From Metaphire vulgaris (taxonomy: Eukaryota > Annelida > Clitellata > Crassiclitellata > Megascolecidae), in contig CM030851.1 of the NCBI GenBank assembly GCA_018105865.1, forward strand, positions 846,501 to 910,500: 64,000 bases of DNA. The letters are read 5' to 3'. The notes beneath the pieces were generated by a model, which ran no database searches, was not told the DNA's origin, and saw nothing but the letters and a program-made list of their open reading frames with translations. Of the stretch, positions 57,092 through 64,000 are shown piece after piece; the first letter of the stretch is position 1; each line of letters begins with the position of its first letter. The position numbers and the translations under genes are program-made.

Positions 57092-57829
57092 GGTAGGTGG
57101 TCTGGGGCAGGTTGGGGGCAGTTGCCCCATTTGCCCCCTCCCCCGTGGCGACGCTAATGATCCGCACAATTTTTTTTGTAAATGCTAGTGCCAGTTCGTC
57201 GCCCATTCGTAGCAAACGTGCCCTTGCATTTCGATTATTATCAGAATCAAACGATACCGTCTTTCGTAAACGCCTAAAAATATTGACTACATACGTTTTC
57301 ATCCAACCTCTCGTGGCGTAGACCTTAACCATTTTACCGTAGAAAAATTTTGCTTTTTTCGAAAATGATGTATTTTTTTATTTACTAATGTCATACTAAA
57401 GTTGTTTTGACAAAAAAAACAACAGTTAAAGTTAAAACAAAGGTGCAGTATAGAAGTTTGTGGAAAAACTTAAAACTACGCAGAATTGTTTAATTTCAAT
57501 TGTTTATGAGCGGTTTTAAGCAGGTCATACTAAGAAAGTGTGATCAATAGAAATTATTCCACTTTATGATAGAGTTCTCTGATAAGTTAACATTAGGACG
57601 AGTTAATTTTGGTTTCACGGTGCATTGACAACTTTTTTTACACGAGGACGAGATAATTCGTCATGCGCTGTATCGGCACCACCTCTGGCGGACAAGTTAA
57701 CTCGGGTCTACAGTAAAAGGGTTAAAGTCCGTGTGACATAGACAACAGCAATAATATTGTTCGACTCTTTTGTCTTGTCTGAACATGATCTAATGACACG
57801 AGAATTGTTTTCTAGAAACTATCTATGGC

Positions 57830-58112
57830 CAGTGGCGTGGGAAGAGATGGCGGCCGCCCCAGATGCAAATCTTAGGGGGCCAAAATCCAAATGAAAAAAA
57901 TAAGAAGCTAGAAATAATATATAATAATAAAATAGCTTAAATAGGGAGACATACGTAATTGCCATAGAAGAAGAGGAAGTATATACTTTATCGGAATCCG
58001 CCTTTGGTATTATTGGAATGTGCAAGTAGGGAACTATTAGACGACCTTTTTGCTTGTCAGGACATTTTGAGGGAGAAGTTGGAGGCGCAATCCCTCTTTT
58101 GCTACGCCGCTG
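57830..58112. repeat. hAT-type MITE (CAGTGGCGTAGC family), copy 4
   Basis: CAGTGGCGTGGGA at the left and GCTACGCCGCTG at the right. Flanks TCTATGGC and TCTACGAC share six of eight bases. A reversed GACAAGCAAAAAGGTC motif lies at 58041. Confidence 0.68.
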
Positions 58113-58838
58113 TCTACGACTTATGCTGACAATGATAAATGGCTTGAGGTCAAATGTTGTCCACGTTGCGGAAGTAAATGCGCTATTAAAATGCAAGTGA
58201 ATGTGTATAAAACTATAAAACAAAGCAGAGTGTTGAGAATAAACGAGGCAGCTCTATACTAAGCTCCGGTCTACAAGTGATCTTACTTACTTGACCGACT
58301 GCTTAAGAGGTCCTTCACTAACCCTCCTAATTGCATCAATAATACTAAGCCTTGTACGATGAGTGAGGCAGCCTATTGGCCTAACTATGCAACATTGTCA
58401 AGCGCATTCTTTGCCTTCAAACTGGTCCTAGGGCTGCCATTAGGCAAGGTCTGACTTCCTTCTTTGATCCACGTCGTGATGGCTGCGATTTTTTTAAAAA
58501 TTGAAAGTAGAATAACGTTACAGTATAGGAGCCCACCATAGCCTATGCCCGACTACTTTATTGATTTACCAAACACTCGTTGGTCTGTTGCAAAGGTCTC
58601 TCATTGTTCTACAGCCACTGATGATCGAGTAGTAAATCGTTTAGTAATAAATAATGAGCTTCACTTGTAGCTCATCTCTCTCAAAACTTGACTTTGATGG
58701 CACTTGAGAGACCGAGCAGGAGGCCGTTTGCGCTCAACCGTCTCTCGAAGTGCGCAATCTTGACGACTAAAAATGACGAGATGCAATTACACTCGAGCGA
58801 TAACGGACCAGGAAGATGCACGAAAGCCATGCCAGTAT

Positions 58839-59056
58839 CAGTTAACGTACGTACAGATTACACCCAGAGATAGACAATTGGGTGGAACTGGTTGTAACAG
58901 AACAAACTTTTAGGACTATCTATTAGAAACTGTAGTTCGATAAAATTACACGAATTTGAATAACGGAACAGCGTCACTGCAAAAAAGAAAGACATCGATA
59001 AGGTTACATTTTTCAGTTGTTCTTTTATATAGACTAATATACGGTGTAATGCATTG
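58839..59056 (+). repeat. 218-bp duplicated segment, downstream copy
   Basis: Partner of 32328-32545, same orientation and length, 26,511 bp away. No coding potential is shared. Confidence 0.78.
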
Positions 59057-59314
59057 TGTTGAAAATCTTTGTTGTTTAGTACCTGTTCTATCGATCGATT
59101 ACATCAGTATAAGGAGGAACGGCATGATAGTCGCTGACGATGCCAGAGACTAATGGAACTAATGAATCAGACAAGCATTTATTGCCAGTGTTTTTTTTAT
59201 TCTGCAATCGCGTTAATGTCATATTCGAGAGACAGTTCAACTTGTGTGCGATTCAGCGGAATTGGTATTGTCCCGAGAATGGACGTCTCTCCTACTATGG
59301 TCCTGAGCTACACT

Positions 59315-59483
59315 CAGTGTTTTAAGCAGTCCTGATGGAGGAGAGAATTCCTCACCCCCCCCCAACCACAAAAATTCCCCCAAAATCCCAGCACTGATAC
59401 AAATTTTGCATTGAACTGTGTCTCTTTTTCCCTCCAACCAAGCCAATTTCCCGCTAAAGGCCTGAAGTCGGAATAAAACACTG
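59315..59483. repeat. hAT-type MITE with CAGTGTTTTA ends
   Basis: CAGTGTTTTAAGC at the left and GGAATAAAACACTG at the right, with a perfect 8-bp duplication GCTACACT (59307-59314 and 59484-59491). Confidence 0.82.
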
Positions 59484-59788
59484 GCTACACTCGATCATGT
59501 AATTAAGCTTTAAATTAGAAAATTTAAGGTTGATAAAAAGTCCTTGGATTTTCAATGATTCGACCTTATCTTCAGGATTAGGTAATATGCATGATTAGCT
59601 TTGTACGCTACCGTCTCAAAGTCAATATTTGTCGGTCAATAGTTGAAAAGAACAATTAATTTCATCTTCAGTTTCTCGATACGTTGTTTGCTTCAGTTTT
59701 CGATCGAATTTGTCTCGCAATAATACTGCGATTCTATTAAATCTAGACTTAAATCATTCTTATTTCTTTTTTTCTTTATAGTCTGTCT

Positions 59789-59975
59789 CAGTGTTTATTC
59801 TAGTCACCTTGACATTGGGGGAGGATTTAGAAATGTTGGGGGGACAAGATCTAAGTCTCCACACTTTTTTGGATGGGGGATCATTTCCATCCCCCAGCCA
59901 ACATATAAAATTTTGGGGGATTTTAAAATTTGGGGCGGGGAAATTCTCCCCAGAGAAGGCCTAGAATAAACACTG
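59789..59975. repeat. hAT-type MITE (CAGTGTTTATTCTAG family), copy 3
   Basis: CAGTGTTTATTCTAGTCACC at the left and CTAGAATAAACACTG at the right. Flanks GTCTGTCT (59781) and GTCTGCCT (59976) share seven of eight bases. This copy has no nested MITE. Confidence 0.82.
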
Positions 59976-59999
59976 GTCTGCCTTGCTGCTTCCCCCACT

Positions 60000-60480
60000 C
60001 CCACCCTGACTGATCTCTGCAATTGACCTTGCCCTCCGACTAACCCCTAACTTAGTCGATAGCTGTGCTTCAACGGTAGAGTAGATCCTAGACGTCTTGG
60101 AATAAGAAGCTACTGAAAGTCCTATAGAAATTCACGAGGATTTACTTACTTACTTGAAGTGGACTTTAATGTGATTCAGGGCGCAGAGGGACTGTTGTGT
60201 CTTATCCTTAAGCATTGTAGTCGTCTATAATTCCTGCATTATCTCCTCAAATCTTCAGGTCTAAGCTTAAGTCCTTCCTGTTTCTTAAATCATTTCCGCC
60301 ATAGCTGTAACAACCTAGCCTCACTGCCCTTTGGATGTTGACTATTGCCTGGCTGATAACATACCTTCCCCATAGCTATTTTAAGAGAGGCTGAGCGCCA
60401 AAGAATAAGCAGCTACTGTTGTGCTGCTTTCCAAGGCGCTATAGAAATCCACGAGATTTTACTTTACCTTTACTTTACTA
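60000..60480 (+). mobile_element. LINE 3' tails (L2-like)
   Basis: CCTATAGAAATTCACGAGGA followed by TTAC repeats (60120-60150) and GGCGCTATAGAAATCCACGA followed by TTTAC repeats (60425-60480). These match the 3' tail of the minus-strand LINE at 10341. The short coding remnant LKSFLFLKSFPP-like lies at 60255-60300. Confidence 0.6.
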
Positions 60481-61064
60481 CCTTGGCCCGTTCGCTAAAT
60501 CGAAGAGCTTCACTTTCCCCTTTGACACTCCCGCTTTCCCAAAGGATATTCAACTAAGATTAGCCCTTTGAAACAGACATTGGTCAGTTTAGATAGCCAT
60601 GGCCTAACAAAGATATAACTAAATAAAGCCAAACATGCATAAAATAGCGCATTCAGAATTAAAGCTAATATACTAGTAGTAATTAATTGATGATTATTAC
60701 AACACTGCAGCGGTTCTGAAGTCCTCCTCAAAGCCAAAGTAGGTGACTGATCAAATAAGCTTGCTGAAAAGCGGATGTATCATGTTATGTGCTCTGAGGG
60801 TCATAAACCGTCACCTTTGAAGCAGTTTAACCAGAGAAACGCTAACGAGAAACAGCTCGAGTGGATTAGGGAAACTCCTGCGATTGATTAGGCTTATCAT
60901 TAACTGTAAAATAACCTAATCCAGTGCAAATGTTCAGGCTGGTCTTTATGTGTTGGAACTTGGGCACTGTTCCTGGTTTTCCGCGCGTCTAAGGGCGCTC
61001 CATATGCCCCACGCGCATCTAAGCGCGCTCCATATGGAACCCCACGCGCTCCAACCTTTTATGT

Positions 61065-61245
61065 TTTGACTTTGTTTTGCCCCTTTTTGCTTATCACACT
61101 GATGGAAGATAAATTAATTGAAAGATCAAGCACCAAAACACGTGATGATCTTTTTTCTCGTCAACTTTTTCGAGCATCAGAAAAACAACGTTTTTCACCA
61201 CCTCCCCCCGCCGGGGCCCCTCAGGCGGCCATGTGCCAAGGGCCA
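61065..61245 (-). repeat. GGGGCCC-rich dispersed repeat, copy 2 (reversed)
   Basis: The reverse complement matches 33840-34000 (TAATTGAAAGATCAAGCACC and TTTTTCGAGCATCAGAAAAA here). Confidence 0.6.
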
Positions 61246-61332
61246 TATAACTAAATAAACTTAAATAATTTACACTGGCAAAAGACGAGGCTGCAAATGT
61301 TAAACTTTCTAGTTTCATCTTTATGTGCATTT

Positions 61333-61590
61333 GTCGAACAAACTAAGACGCAGTAATTTGCTATTCCTTGTCATCGTTTGCCAGATGAAAGTAAATCAGG
61401 TTTCTTTCTGATTTAATCCTGTTTCAGATATGCAAATATGAAAAAGGCAATGGACAGGAAAACATTCTACGGGGAAATTCTTGTCATCGGTGACTTTTCT
61501 CTTATTTCTTACTAGATTGTATTGCATGCTGTGACGAGTTATCATTTATACTAAAATCGTTTGCGTATCTTGGACATTAAATACTGTGTG
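61333..61590 (+). pseudogene. Paralogous copy of the receptor 5' exon
   Basis: ACGCAGTAATTTGCTATTCC, CCAGATGAAAGTAAAT, CTGTTTCAGATATGCAAA and AGGAAAACATTCTACGGGGA match 36457-36519 joined to 37405-37600, without the RTE insertion. The encoded start MDRKTFYGEILVIG parallels [14 protein letters not shown], but the frame meets TAG within the signal helix. It may be a dead first exon, or one that uses the earlier GT donor. Confidence 0.68.
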
Positions 61591-62301
61591 AACAGGACGA
61601 TCCTATGAATTTTTTAAAGTAGGCGAGATGTAGTGTTGCCGCCAGGGTTATTTTTAGGATGATCAATTTGGGGTGCCGGTAAATTCTGGAGGTCCCCTGC
61701 CCAAAAAGTCTGACAAGCAAAAAAAGATCATCCCATAGCTGAGATTGGGGTGTTGGGGTGTCGGTTTCGAATTGGGGGTGTTGGGGTGTTAGGAGGTGTA
61801 AAAATATTCCTGGTTGCCGCCCCTACACAAACAATTAACAAACAATGTAATAATACGATTACACACAATATATTTTAACTAGGTCAATATCACTATTATT
61901 ATCACCATAATTTTCTTGTGCATATTTTCTTGCACTCATTTTAAGTACCGCCCCTTTCAAATGGCAAAATTTTGCCATTGTAAGTCTATATTTATTCATA
62001 CTATTCATACAATATAAACATCTGCATAGTATGGTCAAGTTTAGTCGCAATTTAATCAGAGGTAGTTCCAGTTAGTAGTAGTAGTAGTAGTAAAATCGTA
62101 ATTTTTTACAATGACTTGCAGTTAGTAGGATATAGAGAAATATAGGATATTGTTTTAAAATATTGAGGCTGACCTAAATCGGTAATAATAATAATAATAA
62201 CTAGTTTATTAGTAGCTAGTAGTAGTTATTCTTTAAGCTGGAGTAGTGTTCGTATAAAGCCATCTCTCTTGGCCTAAAACTGATTCAGCTGCCCCAGTAA
62301 C

Positions 62302-62303
<2 letters not shown>

Positions 62304-62367
<64 letters not shown>
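62304..62367. repeat. TAG microsatellite
   Basis: About 21 TAG units forming the 3' tail of the LINE. Shorter TAG and TAA runs lie at 62073-62091 and 62184-62200. Confidence 0.88.
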
Positions 62368-63640
62368 ACTTCTTTAGCGCCATTGTAGTAGTACATCTGC
62401 ACCAGTCGATGGTCGCTTCAGTAAATAATCGTAGTCGTGATCTTGTCCGTGGTGAATCGAGGTTGTAATCCAGAGGTCAGTCCGTGCTTCCAGATTCCAT
62501 GTTAAGGCGGATATGCAGTCAGGAATAGATGTGTTTTAAGTCTAGACCTGAAGGTAGTAAGACATTCAGTTTGGCGGACCTGTACCGGCAGAGAATTCCA
62601 AAGTCTGGGTCCGGTAACAGAAAAAGCACGTTTTCCAGTAGTAGTCCTGCTATAGGGTATGTAAAGAATAGTAGCATCAGATGACTTCGTTGAGTGCTGG
62701 TTGTCTTGAGCAGTCAGTAACGATCGAAGATATATTGGCTGATTTGTGTGAAGCGTCTTATGCACAGTGAGACTTATCTTGAAGTCGATCCTTTGTTTGA
62801 CAGGTAGCCAATGAAGTGCTTTTAGGATTGGTGTGATGTGCTCATATTTGGCAGTTCCAGTGATAGCTCTGACTAATGAATTCTGAATCCTTTGCAGGCG
62901 GTTTAAGTCAGATTTTGAAATCCCAGTATACAGCGAATTGCAATAGTCGAGACGACTCGATACCAAAGCGTTGGCCAGAGGAATAAGTGCAGAGGGAGGG
63001 ATGAGGTGTCTAATCCTCCTTACATCTCGTATGTTATAGTGAGCAGAACGGCAGACGAAATCGATGTGTTCTGAGAATGAAAGGTGATTGTCAAAGATTA
63101 TACCAAGATTGCAAGCAGACTGAGAAGGACGAATCAGTGAAGTGCCAAAAGAAAGACATGCTGATGACAAGTCGATCTTCTTGAGCTGAGGTGGTGTTCC
63201 TACTAGCAGAAATTGGGCTTTTCCTGGATTTAGGAGGAGTTTGTTTTTAGTCATCCAAGTGTGAACTGAAGCCAGAATGCTCGAAGACGTTCCAGGGATG
63301 GTGAGGTAGATGGTTGGTCGAGACTCAAGAAAATTTGGGTATCATCTGCGTACAAATGATAAGCAGCATTTTGCATGGTGAGAAGGTGACTGAGAGGGGC
63401 AGTGTAGAGTGTAAAAAGAAGAGGTCCTAAAACAGAGCCTTGTGGGACACCGCAATCAAGCTTTCTAGATTCTGACATGCAGCTCTTGACACACACAGAT
63501 TGCATACGATTTTGAAGATAAGACTTGAACCAATTTAGTGCAACACCGGTAATGCCAAACCAGTTTTCTAGCCGATGAATGAGTATCGAGTGGTTCACCG
63601 TGTCAAATGCAGCAGTGAGATCCAGGAGGACAATTTACAG
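62304..63640 (-). mobile_element. 5'-truncated L2/CR1-like LINE with TAC-repeat tail
   Basis: The minus strand from 63640 reads DLTAAFDTVNHS, then CGVPQGSVLGPLLFTLYTAP, then HLYADDTQIFLS, the catalytic YADD box of the reverse transcriptase. After a frameshift near 63251-63290 it continues (VSSRLDYCNSLYTGISKSDL, LKALHWLPVKQRIDFKI, SVTGPRLWNSLPVQV) to a stop at 62502. The 3' UTR and a CTA/TAC-repeat (TAG on the + strand, 62304-62367) follow. The upstream endonuclease and early fingers are missing. It is the best-preserved LINE in the window. Confidence 0.88.
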
Positions 63641-64000
63641 TAAGCTCTGAGCATTTTTATCAGAGTAAGCTCTGCGCATTTTTATCAGAATCGTACCCAC
63701 AAAATCGAAAAATTATTAACGGACAAATATTTTAGTCCAAAAATGTCTTACCAAAAAGTGCTCGTAATTTTCGAATTGATATTGGCTGGTAATTTCCTCT
63801 TTTGTCGAAGCACTGGTGAGACCGTGATTGTCACGACGCCATGTAAAATGGTAGGCCTATTAGGGTCTACTCGTTAGAGGCCGACAACTTCCGCATCGTA
63901 GCTGACATTGTGAAAGGCAAGATATACTATACGTGCAAATAATCGGGAATGAGACCTTCGATAGCAAAGACTGCATGCTGTCCATTGACTGTATTGTCGC
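63641..64000. other. No feature recognised
   Basis: A short near-duplicate (AGTAAGCTCTGAGCATTTTT / AGTAAGCTCTGCGCATTTTT at 63638 and 63666). No gene is evident up to the window end. Confidence 0.4.

Larger units (their letters stand above)
55422..57159. repeat. hAT-type MITE (TTGGCGTCGCC family), copy 2, split by a 1.56-kb insert
   Basis: CAGTGGCGTCGCCAGG at the left is inverted as GTGGCGACGCTAATG at the right. The perfect 8-bp duplication ATCCGCAC flanks it (55414-55421, 57160-57167). Compared with the 187-bp copy at 26633-26819, the sequence is interrupted after CGCGAATCTG (55528) and resumes at GGTAGGTGGTCTGG (57092). Confidence 0.82.

Noticed and set aside
1..64000. CRISPR array, operons, ribosome binding sites or bacterial features
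   Set aside because: Gene structure, introns and repeats are those of an animal genome. The only regular array is the 300-bp coding minisatellite.

Overview
The window is genomic DNA from an animal, most likely a marine invertebrate and possibly a deuterostome. The evidence is GT-AG introns of hundreds to thousands of bases, about 38% GC by eye, a BMPR2-type receptor kinase whose intron positions resemble the human gene, EGF/IPT receptor exons, and a very dense load of hAT-type elements, MITEs and LINE tails. The species cannot be fixed from sequence alone. Three genes on the + strand are supported; almost everything else is intron, UTR or transposon debris.

Layout. 1-4,000: no gene, one well-delimited hAT element (1738-3140) carrying a decayed transposase tail and a nested LINE. 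4,052-7,101: a small four-exon gene for a 104-residue Lys/Ala-rich basic protein. 8,270-13,310: MITEs, and a LINE nested in a TTAGGG-like element. 13,671-21,800: a BMP type II receptor (BMPR2) gene with ectodomain, membrane segment, kinase and a long tail; its first exon was not found and its last exon carries an apparent single-base frameshift. 21,800-36,500: intergenic or UTR sequence with LINE fragments, MITEs, a hAT-like element carrying a BED zinc finger, and a foldback element.

37,450-53,661: a large single-pass membrane protein gene. It reads signal peptide, a coding array of about 20 near-identical 300-bp (100-residue) Ser/Thr-rich units, a Ser/Thr-rich linker, three EGF modules, plexin/MET-type IPT modules with a polybasic cleavage site, a membrane helix and a tail of about 25-30 residues. 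Every splice phase agrees from 44,322 to the stop. The array runs into a 100-N assembly gap at 43,869-43,968. This is the most unusual locus in the window. Two segments upstream of and within its 5' end recur downstream of it (32,328-32,545 with 58,839-59,056; 36,457-37,615 with 61,333-61,590), which points to a duplicated locus and perhaps a gene family continuing beyond the window.

53,900-64,000: LINEs, nested MITEs with 8-bp target duplications, an AATCGG-rich insert, and a truncated LINE with a TAG-repeat tail. The BMP receptor acts in TGF-beta/BMP signalling; the mucin-EGF-IPT protein looks like an adhesion or recognition receptor. Nothing in the sequence links the two functionally.
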